From: Cheilinus undulatus
Taxonomy: Eukaryota > Chordata > Actinopteri > Labriformes > Labridae
NCBI RefSeq assembly: GCF_018320785.1
Contig: NC_054875.1
Span: 34,327,657-34,391,656, forward strand
Direction: 5' to 3'
Length of the DNA stretch: 64,000 nt
Shown: piece after piece, positions 32,001 through 43,100 of the stretch
Numbering within the stretch: position 1 is the stretch's first letter
Layout of the letters: each line of letters begins with the position of its first letter
The notes under the pieces: model-generated
What the model was told of the DNA's origin: nothing
Seen by the model: the letters and a program-made list of their open reading frames with translations, nothing else
The model's database searches: none
Position numbers and translations under genes: made by a program

Positions 32001-34808
32001 TTCAGACACCTCTCAGTAGTTTTCTTTCTAGAGTCTTTAAAACCATTCTCTTCCTACCTCTGCCAGGCTTGTTTTGGACTGTGTGGCTCTCTTGGAATGT
32101 CTTGATGATAAGCTTACTCAAGTTCTTCACACTTGGAAATGCTATGATAACTCAAACCCTGTGATAACTCAAATCCCTACAGAAGTTTTTATACTGTGTG
32201 TAAATTGGAAGATAACCTCAGGGTTCCTGAAGTCTTTCCACAGTCAAATTTAGGATTCTTTTTTTTTTTACCTTTTTAAAGACCTGAGCTGGCAAAACTG
32301 ATACCATATTTGTGGGGTAAGTGATCAAAAATGAATGGCATGTCAGATTTCTTGGTACACCAGACAGAGCTGGTCAATTGATAGGATTTTAGGTCATAAA
32401 CACCCTAATTTGATGATTTTGGCACACTTACTGCCTCTTTCCTATCAATATATGGTTTAGTGATACTATCATAACACTGAACAACAATGCCTTCTAAAAT
32501 TTAAGACCAATTACTAGTAAGAAAAAGACTTTTTAAGACTTTTTATGGCCTTAAAATTAAAAACTCCAGTTTAAGACTTTTTGAGGATCTGCAGTAACTC
32601 TGAACTGTCAGTTTTAACTTGATTTTACAAGCTTTGAGCTTTACAAAGTTAAAGGACATCTTGCACAATAGTGATTTACAATATTGCTCAACAAAAAGGT
32701 CTGTTAAAAAGGGTGATTATCATTTCTACCCCGGTGGTTTTTGGCTCTGTGAAATAATTTTGTTTCTGTCTGCACAGTTAAATAATTTAAGCATCCAAAA
32801 TAAAACTAGGATGTTTGGAAAATCAGTTAAAAATTACTTGTTCTGTTTAACAGGATTTGGAAAATACTTCTACAGAAATGACATTTTATTGGGTGGGGGG
32901 GGTATAAATTTCTTCCAAATCTGTAGGTTAACTGCTGAAAAAATGTGCTCTCTGGGTTGAATTACACTTTAATGTTATGTCAATAAAATATCAGAAAATA
33001 GTGGATATGCTAAATAAAGTTTTCCTAGCACATTCTTTTTTACTATTATCAAAAAAGGATGTTATAGCTGGCAGCACCTTCATACCAAAAAAATGTTATC
33101 ATCAGAGGAGAAAGGAACAGCTCATCTGCAAAAGTTTGACACCAGCAGCAAGGGCTTCAGCTAATTTTCCATTCTCTACATGATCAAAATACTAGTGTTA
33201 TTTTTGCCAAAAAAAATTCACATTGTGGAGCAAAAATCGAAAAAAATTACACAAAGAAGTGCTTTAAGTTCAATGAGGATTGAAATTACCTCACTGTTTT
33301 AAATAATATGGACTGACATGTTTTCAAATATCTACACAATTTTCAGTCAACACTCTCAGGACAAGTTTTGGCCATCTGTAATCTCAGGGTGATATAAAGA
33401 AAACTGGGACAGACCATGTCTCTGTGAGGAGGTTTCACAATCATCAGTCACAAGTAATGCCGACCCACCTGCGTTCCCTTTCCTTCATATTGTGTCTCTC
33501 CCTGCGCTTGCTTGGTGAAATATAAAGTCGTTTTTTTTTCCTGGTGCCGCCTCCTGACCCTACAGCCGAGGCTGGAACAGTCTTAGCACTCTTCTTGGGC
33601 TTAAGGCAGGGAGTGCTACTATTTTTCCTGGAGGCAGCAGGTGTTCCATCTACGAAAAAACAAGTGTACAAGACTTAGACTCAAACATATGTCTCTGCAG
33701 TTTAGAAGCATAGAAATTAGAAAATAAGTAATTAGATTACTTTCTGAGTTCACCAACTGCTGCTTCTCTGCTGAGCTCCTTCCAGTTGTGCGGTGGGCTG
33801 TTTGAACAACTCTGTCTGGACGGAAAATGTATGATAAATTCTTTGGGATGATATATCCTTGATGAGAGTCAATCATGTAAGGAAGACTGCCAATCACCTG
33901 TAATTACAACAAAAAGGAGAAGTTTTAAAAATATATTTCCTGTGGTGATATCAGTATGCAGGGAATTGTTAGTTTTTCATCATACTTGTTCACACATGTT
34001 GGTGACTGGGTTGAATACACCTCCAACAATTGGTCCTGCTAGGTCAAAAGGCTTTGCTCTGTCTGTTTTCATCCACTTCTGCATCTGAGGATGTATGCCT
34101 GCTTCCTGGCTCTCAGCAGACTGCTGAAGTATTGTCAAAGAACTAAAAAAAACAGCAAGAAGTTAGAGCACTGTATTAGAAAGCACAGCATCAGCAGTTT
34201 CATATGGGACAGTTTTCATCACAAAAACAAAACACAAATGAGGCCTACTTGCTAAGAACTGCAGACTGAACATCTTGTCGTCTCGGCGTATCACTGGATA
34301 TGGTGTTAAACCTCGTCTCCAAACAGACCCTAGCAGAAGATTTAGGTCTTTTCTGTGCAGATTTGCTGTTGTTGGTACGCGGTTCAGTCAAAACATCATC
34401 CCCTCTCATTCTGGCCAGAACAAATCCTGGGACTTCACCAAAAGAGGCAGGCGTCTTTTCCCCTGGCATCACCAGGTTGTGATCTTCACTGGAGGTTGAC
34501 AGGTCCATAACTTGTGATGTGTAGGGAGAAATCACTTCAGATCCAGGGGCGTCTTTAACTATGACAGCAGCAGGTGGAGAGCTGGCGTCTGGACTATCTG
34601 GAGGTGCAGCCTGTGTCTCCATTTGAGACTGGAAAAGATGCTGAAGGTGTGCATATTCAACCTCTGACATCTGTACCAGCTCTGGTCCCAACATCTGGCC
34701 CTGATCATGTGTCAAACATCCGCCCTGGCTCACCCCAGCACAGTCACAGGTGTGCTCTTTGTATGAAGGTGATGAATGGATGGTCTGACAAGATGAGAAT
34801 AGGGACAT
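29054..34808 (-). CDS. tcfl5: Transcription factor-like 5 (bHLH), complete coding region
   Basis: TCFL5 is a nuclear bHLH factor known in mammals for testis/spermatocyte expression and E-box binding. Coding exons in transcript order: 34808-34249, 34142-33986, 33897-33741, 33649-33469, 31584-31443, 29179-29054; total 1,323 nt, 440 residues (human about 500). The family is identified by an N-terminal segment VQMSEVEYAHLQHLFQSQME, the motif RVCLETRFNTIS, and a C-terminal bHLH. The start is the ATG at 34808, four codons into a frame opened by a GTG; the exon acceptor lies at 34816, so no upstream in-frame ATG exists in this exon. A noncoding first exon ends at 35309. All splice phases agree. The last intron (29180-31442) has a GC donor. 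The neighbour dido1 is on the same strand upstream. Confidence 0.95.
29180..31442 (-). other. tcfl5: tcfl5 last intron, GC-AG type, with repeat fragments
   Basis: The donor is GAG|GCAAGT and the acceptor TTCACAG. It contains a remnant starting with GGGGTGTCAAACT near 29257, a motif typical of a hAT-like interspersed repeat. It also holds a 42-bp direct duplication at about 29743-29828. The rest shows no coding or RNA gene. Confidence 0.7.
29743..29828. repeat. Two-copy 42-bp tandem repeat
   Basis: ATTAAATGTTTTATCATAAA occurs at 29743 and again at 29785, each followed by a T run and an AACNGTTGT-like end. The two copies differ at a few positions. It lies inside the tcfl5 last intron and has no coding role. 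Confidence 0.85.
31443..33649 (-). CDS. tcfl5: tcfl5 exons encoding the bHLH domain
   Basis: Exon 33649-33469 ends with the basic region SKRRERHNMKERER (about residues 338-351), preceded by a lysine/arginine-rich RKKKRL likely to serve as a nuclear signal. Exon 31584-31443 completes the domain (residues 352-399): KMIRLCCDELNMLVPFCNSD, a loop with SDKVTT, and helix 2 LQWTTAFLRYIDKTYGD. The basic region has His-Asn-x-x-Glu-Arg spacing suited to E-box contact. The basic region and the helices are split by an intron inside an arginine codon. Downstream of the domain the last exon starts EFKTVF and adds 41 residues. Confidence 0.95.
31612..32175 (-). mobile_element. Decayed Tc1-like transposase fragment in tcfl5 intron
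   Basis: Minus-strand translation gives a Tc1-family catalytic-region signature (GHGSIMLWGCFGASGPGNLV, then GYVEILKENLKQS). Further upstream there is a GRGRKRMVLKTLER-like linker. Frameshifts and stops break the frame and the C-terminal third is missing. The homology ends about 30 bp from the acceptor of the tcfl5 HLH exon, with the same orientation as the gene. Confidence 0.85.
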
Positions 34809-34815
34809 CGTCACT
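34249..34815 (-). CDS. tcfl5: tcfl5 first coding exon (start codon and N-terminal region)
   Basis: The acceptor TTCTCCAG ends at 34816; seven bases of leader precede the ATG at 34808-34806. The exon codes 186 residues plus two bases. The sequence is acidic and Ser/Pro-rich, with no known folded domain except the conserved EVEYAHLQHLF helix. A basic NNSKSAQKRPKSSARVCLE stretch lies near the end, and the donor AA|GTAGGC leads into the next exon. The N-terminus is shorter than in mammals, lacking their Ala/Gly-rich expansions. Confidence 0.9.
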
Positions 34816-35308
34816 CTGGAGAAGAAACAAACACATATATTGTCTTAAATAACAACCATAATGATTTATAGCGTCGAGCTAGCAATTTGTTACAACTAAG
34901 TTTGCGCCCTGAAAGCTGTTATTACTTCGTTATTACTCGAAGTCATTATAATGTGCATAGTATGTGTTTATTCTGTTCAGCCGATTAATACTTAAAACAA
35001 AAAAAAAATAATCACATTAAATATTTTTTTCAACACATTGTGTTGTTAGTAGTGACCGTTATTACAAAGCTGGCTCGTTAGTTAACGTTAGCAAACAGGA
35101 CTTTTAAGCTAACCTTTACGTTACTTTGAGAGTACGTTGGTAATTTTTACACAAAGGACAACATTTTGGTCAAACCTCGCTTCCTAGATGGATAAATAAG
35201 TCTTTAACGGTTAAGAAATCAGCTGCCTAGTTTTCTGGCTGAAAAGTTTTCACTTTTAGATATTATTAAGCTTTTCAAATGTTCTTTACAATTCAGTCCT
35301 CCACTTAC

Positions 35309-35400
35309 TTGATGACGCCTTCCCGATCTGTTATCGCCGGTGATCGATTACCCTTCCTGTGAAAGCAGAAGCCCCAGTTGTTATAGAGTCTAACAATATT
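35309..35400 (-). promoter_or_regulatory. tcfl5: tcfl5 noncoding exon 1 and core promoter area
   Basis: On the minus strand a strong donor (ATCAA|GTAAGT) ends a probable noncoding exon at 35309. Its CpG-bearing sequence (GGCGATAACAGATCGGGAAG) contrasts with AT-rich surroundings. The 5' boundary and transcription start are not determined. About 490 bp of intron separate it from the start-codon exon. Confidence 0.55.
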
Positions 35401-35659
35401 CATTGTCATTTTTTATTTCATAGAAATAAAGTAAAGTCACAAAAAAGTTATCTAAAAGATAACCTGTTGCTTATAAAAGGAATATCTTTAGAATACAATA
35501 TAAAACAAATACAGTTCCTATAAAAAACCCTTTTACTGATTGTATAAATCAATCATGTCCAATATAACAAAAAATACAAAAAATCCCTCTTGAATGTCTA
35601 AGTGAAAACTGTGGAAGCCCATTTCAGCCACTTACAAAAGAAAAATGTTGAAGTTAGGC

Positions 35660-36240
35660 AATAAAAAAAAAACTCCTGTCATAATTATGAGATAAAAATC
35701 AAAATTATGAGATGAAAAATCAAAATAATGAGATAAAAGTCGACATTATGAGATACAAAGTAGAAATTGATACAAAAAGTCATAATTATGAGATTAAAAA
35801 GTCAAAATTATGAGATAAAAAGTTAAAATGAAACAAAAAGTCAAAATAAGATAAAAGTCGACATTATGCAATAAAGTTATAATGATGAGAAAAAAGTCGA
35901 AATTGTGATATAAAGTCATAATTATGAGACTGAGTCGAAATTATGATATAAAGGTTGAAACTGTGAGATTAAAAGTTAAAACCTCCTGTCATAATTATGA
36001 GAATTTTGAGTCATAATGAGTTAAAAAGTCAAAATTATGTGATATAAAGCCAAAATTATGAGCAAAAAAGTCATAATTAAGAGACACAAAGTGGAAATTA
36101 TGACAAAATGGTGAAATTATGAGAAAGTCATAATTATGAATGCCATATTTAACTCAAAATTACGACTTTTTATCTCATAATTTTGACTTTTTAACTCATA
36201 ATTTCACCTTTATCTCATAATTATGACTTAGGATTTTTTT
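35660..36240. repeat. ATTATGAGAT(A)AAAAGTC minisatellite, inverted at one end
   Basis: Some 25 degenerate copies of a roughly 20-bp motif (CATAATTATGAGATAAAAAG, TCAAAATTATGAGAT) fill the strip between tcfl5 exon 1 and the dido1 3' end. From about 36150 the motif appears on the other strand (TTTTATCTCATAATTTTGAC), so the array is partly palindromic. It resembles a common fish interspersed repeat with an internal array. Confidence 0.8.
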
Positions 36241-36559
36241 CAAGAACTGCCTTACTTTCATTTTTCGTTTTTATTTGGCAGAAATGGGTTTCCATAGAAA
36301 ACAGACTTCAACAAAGTAATGCCAACTGAATAAAAATATGTAAGGTAAAATCATTAGGTACATAGATATTCACCCCCACTTTAAAGTGACTGACTGACCT
36401 AATTTAACAGAGGTCCAGACAATTGGTGCTAGTAGTCTCACATGAAGTCCGAAACGTGAAAGCACCTCACCTTATCCATATACAGATATGGTGCCATCAA
36501 CAAAATTGACAAATGAATCTTACCAGTGATAATGAAAACACACAACAAATACTGCATTC

Positions 36560-37119
36560 AAATTTAAAAAGGTGGGTTTCTCTTTATTCTCATATTACAT
36601 TGAACAAACAAAAAAACAGCCATATTAATCAGAGGAACAAAAAAGGGTACAGTACTGACACTATGGCTATGTTAAAACAAAGAAACCAAAAGTATACATC
36701 TCTGTACAAAACATTTCAGACTATTTCAGTCTAAAAACACATATCAAATAGTTAAAATTAAAATATAAAATAAAAGGCGTATACTCATAATCAAAAAACT
36801 ACCTCAAATGAAACAAGACAAATCAAACTATTATAAACTAATGATCTCTCAGCATTTCCATATTAGGCATCAATGTTGGATCGTTCACATTGTCCTTTAT
36901 TTGAAACATGACCAACTCTATATGACCATTACATTCAGTGTGATATGGTGTGAAATGAAAAGAAGTACACCAGCAGCATTTGTGACCTTGTGGCCCTTAA
37001 GTCTTACATTGGCTCAACATAGATTTTATTTTCTTGTCATTGTCCATATTTTTACAAAATAAGCTCTCTACACAATAATCTCCTATTGGTGTGTTTCAGA
37101 GTTGTCTTTACTTTTATAC
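36560..37119 (-). other. dido1: dido1 3' UTR with poly(A) signals
   Basis: Minus-strand AATAAA hexamers (TTTATT on the plus strand) lie at 37025-37030, 36896-36901 and 36583-36588. Any could end the transcript; the most distal gives about 550 nt of 3' UTR. There is no coding sequence here. Confidence 0.6.
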
Positions 37120-40100
37120 TCATTCGCCTTCTTTCTCTCCATCTACAGGTGTGTTTTTTTCATCAACAGAACTTGCTTTCCTTTCTCTACTCCCCTCTCT
37201 GTCAGGCTTGTTCAACATATGATCTGAGAAGTGCGTTCGACCTGCTGGAGTGGGAAGCAGGGCCCCTTTGTGTCTCTGGGGATTTGCTACTTGTTGATTT
37301 GGTTGGTTTTCAAAACCAGGGCTTCTGGTGTTTCTCCTTCTGTTTTGAAATACACCAAGGGGCCTGTTGTGTGGTGCAGAATGTGGATCTCTAGGGCCTT
37401 GGAATCGAGGAACCTGATCAGGGCTGTTGAAATGAGATGGAGCTGTCTCAAATCCACTAGGATCTAAACCTGGGTCCTCAGTGTTTGTATTCCACCTTCC
37501 AGGTCCATGTCTTATATTAGAACTTTCTGGTGCTGGCCCCCTCATATCTGTTTTTTCAAGGCCTTGTCTTCTATTACTTTGATCCCTCCTATCCCTCTTA
37601 AAATCACTTTCAAGTCCTCGTCTACCAGTTTCAGAGCCTTCTATGCCCATGCTTTGTCTTTCAAGCCCCCGCCCCTGACCACTAGGAAACCTTCCATTTC
37701 CTGCTGGACCTTTGTTGTTTGAATTTCTATAATCAGGCCCTGGGTGTGTTAAATCTGGACCTCCTGTACCTCTTCTATCAATACTTTCAAACTCTAATCC
37801 TCTATTAGGGCAGGCGTTAATAAGGTCTGGACCTCCCCTATGAGCCTCAGGTCCTTCCCCATTCCCCATGTCTGAATCCTCTCTCAAATCTGATCTTGGT
37901 CCTCTCATGTCAGGAGGTCTTCTATCATGACCTCGTCCTCTGCCATCTGGATGTCTTCCCCCTCTGTAATAAGGGCCAGGACCCCCTCTACGTGACCCTC
38001 TAGGTCTTGCCCTTCCAGGGCCTGGGCATATAGGGTCATCCTGGGCAGGGCCATGGCCCCTGTTATCAGGAACACTCCTTTCATCTCCTGGTCTATTGTA
38101 ATGGCCTGAAAATGGCATGTTTGGTCTTTCTTGCACAGGCCTTCGCCCCCTCCTTCCACGACCTCTCCAGTCAGGATCAGGACCTTGCCTAATGAATTCA
38201 TGTACCTGCTCATTTGGACCTTCTTGTATATGGTCTGGACCCCTATCACTGTCACTATGTCTTTTCCAGTCATCTCCAGAGATGTCTCCCTCATTCTCTG
38301 AAGCCATCATATCCAGCCCTCTTTCATCTGACCATTGTTGCTGAGCGTCTGTGCTTCTCCAATCAGGTGTGAAGCCTTTGAAATCTGACCCTTTCCATCT
38401 ATCTCCCTGATTGATCTGATTGGCTCTAGAACCTCTCATACCTCTCCTCATAGGGCCTCTTCCCCTCAAGTTTTGGCCCCTTCTCGGTCCTCGGTCTTCT
38501 TGAATATATTCTGATCCACTAAAGTCAGACTGCCCCCTGTCTTCTCTATGGTCTGGGTTTCTAAAGTCAGGACCATCTAATCTCCTAGAATCTTGTCCTC
38601 CCTCTAGGCATCTACCCTCAGGTCCAGGTTCTCTGAAGTCTGACCTTATGTCTCTCTTTCCTGGCCCCGGACCGTCAACAACAGTGCTTTCAGGCCTCCT
38701 GCCTCTGAAATGTTGACCTCCTCTACCAGATTGTGGGCCCTCTTTATTGAAATATCTTCCCTCTGGTCCAGGTCTATTAGGACCTCTTCTGTATTGCCCT
38801 GTACCATCACTGTTTGGGCCAAAATGCTGATCTAATCCCCTAATGTTTGGATCTTCTTCAATTCCAGAACCAGGTCTTTCCAACCTTGGTCCTCTGATAT
38901 CTGGACCCCACCTATTAGACTCCAAGCACTCTCCTGGGTGTGGACCCCTCTTTTCTCTACTGTATGGCCCTGGACATCCCACTCCTGGGTCAGTGCTGTC
39001 AGGCCCACATTCTATAAAATCAGGCCCAGACTCCCCTGTATATGGTCTTTCCCTGTCTGGGCCTGGACCTTGCATAAAGAAACTGCTTCTCTCATTCCCA
39101 GGGCCTCTTAAGTCTGGACCCTCTGGTCTTCTTCTGCCAGGCCCCTTTCCCTGGAAAGGGGGCCCTCCTGGCCCTCTCTTGCACTGCTCTTGACTATCCA
39201 TAGTGTGAGGGCTTTCATGGTCTGGACCCCTAGATCCTTGAAACTCTGTATCAGGTCGTTCAGGCTCTGAACCGCTGAAATCTGTATGTCCAAGTTCTGT
39301 AGCTGGACTCCTCCATTCAGGCTGTTGTCTTCTGAAATCTTGACCATGGGTTTCTCTATCAGTCCATGGATCCTTGATAATAGGACCTCTTTCAGGTCCT
39401 GGCCTTCTGAAATCTTGCCCTGGTCCTTGCATGGGGGGGCGTCTCCTTTCAGGCCCTGGTCCTTTGAATTCAGGACCTCCAGGTTGCCTCATGATGTGCG
39501 CAGGATGTTCCAATGGGGGACATCTCCTTTCAGGACCTGGACCTTTGAAATCCTGACCACCAGGTCCCCCCCTATCATGCTCAGGACCCCCCATAGGGTG
39601 ACCTCTCCTTTGAGGACCTGGACCTCTGAAATCTGGATCTCTAATCATTCGCCTGTCATGTCCAGGACCCTCAATAGAAGAACTTTTTCTTTCAGCCCCT
39701 GGTCTACTGAAATCTGAATCTCCAGGTCCTCTCATTTCATGCCTGGGTCCGTCAATAGATGGACCTCTTCTTTCAGACCACGGTCCTCTAAAATCCTGAC
39801 CTTCAGGTCCTACCCTATCAGACCCAGGACCCTCCATGGAGGGACCTCTTCTTTCAGGTCCTGGTCCTCTGAAATCTGGACCTTCTGGCCCCCCCCTGTT
39901 GGGCCCAAGACCTTCTAAAGGTGGACCTCTTCTTACAGGACCTGGTTGTCTGAAGTCTGGACTGCACAATTCTCTTGTGTCATGCCCATGGGGCCCCACT
40001 GGGGGGGCTCTTCTTTTAGGAACTGGTAATCTGAAATCTTGGCCTTCAGGGTTACTCATGTCATGTCCATGGCCCTCAATTGAGAGTCCACTCCTCTCAG

Positions 40101-43100
40101 ACCACTGTCCTCTAAAATCTATGCTTCCTCGATCAGGCCTAGTCCCCTCCATAGAGGGATCTCTCCTCTCAGGCCATGGTCCTTTTAAATCTGGACATCC
40201 AGGTCGTCCCCTGTCATGTCCATGACCCTCCGAAGAAAGATCACTCCTTTCAGGCACAAATTCTCTGGATTCTGGCCCCCCAGGTCCTCTTTTGTGAGGT
40301 CTAGGTCCTTCCATAGGGGGGCCTCCCCTTTCAGGACCTGGTCCTTTGAAATCTGGACCTTTTGGTCCTCCCCTGTCAGGTCCAAGACCCTCCAGAGATG
40401 GACCTCTTCTTTGAGGACCTAGTCCTCTGAAATCCGGATCTCCAGACCTTCTCCAGTTATGTCCAGGTCCCTCCACAGGGGGACCTCTCCTTTGAGGACT
40501 TGAACCTCTGACGTCTGGATCTCCAGGCCCTCTCCTGTCAGGTACAGGAACCTCCAAAGAAGGATCTCTTCTTTCAGGACCTAGTCCTCTAAAATCATGA
40601 TTTCCAGGCCCTCTCCTGTCATATCCAGGACCCTCCATAGGGTGGCCCCTCCTTTGAGATTCTGGTCCTCTGAAATCTGAATCTCCAGGTCCTCTCCTGT
40701 CAGATCTAGGACCCTCTACAGCAGGACTGCTTCTTTTATGTCCTTGCCCTCTGAAATCTTGGCCTCCAGGCCCTCTCCTGGATGTCCCATGACTTTCTAT
40801 AAATAGATCTTTCCTTTCAGGCCCCATCTCACTGAAATCTGGATGTCCAGGCCCTTGTCTGTCAGCCCATGTGTGACCTCTGCTTTCAGGACCTTGTCCC
40901 CTCATACCTCGGTCCCTTGCTCTACTGTTAGGCTCATGACTATCCATATCTAGATATATTTTTTCTGACCAAGGTCTCCTATGTTCTGTCCCTTCCCTGT
41001 TAAACCCAGGATCCTCAATAACTGGAAAACTGCTTTCTAAACCTGTTCCCAAAAATTCCTGAGCCCCTGATCTTCTCATGTTAGGTGCTACTTTGTCATT
41101 AGTTGTAGCTTTCCTTTCAGGCTCTAGTCTCCTGAAATCTAGTCCTTCTTGTTCTTTCTCATCATACCGGAGGTCCCCCATGTTTGGATTCCTTTCAGGC
41201 ACTGGTTGGCTTACATTTTCATCCACTGAAGTTATTCTGTCAGTCCCTTGGCTCTCCATATTTGGACATCTCCAATCGGGGCGTTCTCTGTGTTCATCTT
41301 GCATAAATTGCCCTCCACTGACTGGACCTGATCCCTTCCTTTCTGGTCCTCTCCATTCATCTCTCCTGCCTTTTACAGGATCATTCCAGTCTTGATCCCT
41401 CACTAGTGGACTCTGGCCCTCATTTTGACTTATCTGACCCTTTATATCAGTCCCTGGACCCCTCCAATCTGAATTCATAATATTTGCCATGTGTTCTCTG
41501 TTTTCTAGACTGTGTTCCTTGCCTCCCTCAAGCCACTGACCCTGTGGATTTCCAGTTTCTCTTCCTGAGCACTTTAAAGATGGACTTGGACCTCTTGTTA
41601 CTGGATCTCTCCTACTCTGTTGGCCTGATCTTACCATACCTGAATTTGTTACAGGCATTTGTCTTCTCATTTCAGGTTCACTGTGCACCAAATCAGGTTC
41701 CCTAGTTCCAGAATCTTTCAGTTCTGGACCTGGACTCCTTATAACTTGGTTACTAACATCAAATCCTGTACACTTTGTCAAAGGGTCTATGGCAGATTCT
41801 GAGCTCTGAATATCTGCGCATGTGGCTAAAACTGAATGTCCTGCCACTTGACCAAGTGTTATTATATCATCTAAACCCTGACTTTCTTCCTTAATTTGCT
41901 TGCAGGCCTTTTTCATTTCATCTTTAAAACCTTGAAACGGAATCTTTTGAGTTGTGAAGTCCATATTTTTAGCATCTGACAATGGAGTAGGCCTCAGAAC
42001 ACTGGACAGTGTTTCTTGACCACAAATAGACAGACTACTATCTTCAACTTTAACCACTGGCACTAAGATGCTTGCATTCATGAATGGATCTTTGAGGCTC
42101 TCAGTTAAAACAGATTCTGTTTGTTCTTTACTGCTTGGCTTTACAAACTGTGGGTCTGGATCTGGGCTTTCAGGGGAATCTCGAATAGGTGGATCAATCT
42201 CTCTCAGTGGTATTGTACTGTCAATTTTGTTAAGTAGTGTTTCATGCAAAGGGGGTTTATTTACTGTAGAAGAACCATCTTTGTCATCATGAGCAATGCC
42301 CAATTTTTTCGAGGTATCCTGGGATTTTGATGGTTCTGCAGTTTCAAGCTTCACATTGTGAAGAACTTTTTGGTCTTCATCAGGGCTCTCAACAGAATTA
42401 CCTTTTAATTTATTCTCATCAGATTCTTTCTTAATAGTAATCGGCAAACATAACTGTCCCATCACACCTTCAGAAGAGTCTGGATCATTACATTTTTCAC
42501 TTGAAAGATCTGACTTCTCAAGAACTTCAGCTGAATATCCTCTGCGGCGTTTTGGTAAAGGAGACACAGAATCTTTTTTTCTATGTGAGGATGGGGATCT
42601 CTTGTGTCCACGAGAATGTCGAGACACTGTCCGCTCTCTATGATGGCGACCCTGGCGTTCAGAGTGGTCTCTAGCTCTATGCCCAGACCTCTCCCTTTCA
42701 CTTCTTCTGTGTCTATCTCTTTCCCTGTGCCTACGGGAATGTGAAGGGGAACGCCTCTGTGACCTTCTTGAAGGACTTCGTCGTCTGTCTCTCTCACGGT
42801 TACTGTGTCTCTTTGGTGATGGCCTCCTCTTTCTGCTGTGGTAAGAATCTATTGGACTGCCTTTGCGACTGGCGCTATGCCCTGATTTAGACACAGGTGA
42901 CTCACGAGTCCCAACTTGAAAAACATCCTCTTGAATTTCATTGAAAAGTGATTCATCCTCAGGATCATAAGCTACATCAGAATCTTCAACCTCTCCTGCA
43001 GAGGAACACTTGTCGCTTTCCTTAACATTTTCCTGTGTTTCAGCTTGGTCAGTGACAGCCTCTTTTTCATTTTTTAAATTTGGGGTGGCAGTTGTGTCTT

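Noticed and set aside
33444-33469. Reading tcfl5 exon on to the frame end (WVGITCD)
   Set aside because: The CAG|GTGGGT donor is used; only splicing to 31584 restores the bHLH.
34809-34814. GTG at 34814 as the tcfl5 start
   Set aside because: An ATG two codons downstream (34808) is in frame and is the normal eukaryotic initiator.
39836-40422. Plus-strand Gly/Pro/Leu frames suggesting an antisense gene
   Set aside because: They lie opposite the 81-bp dido1 coding array and mirror its periodicity; no splice or start context supports them.
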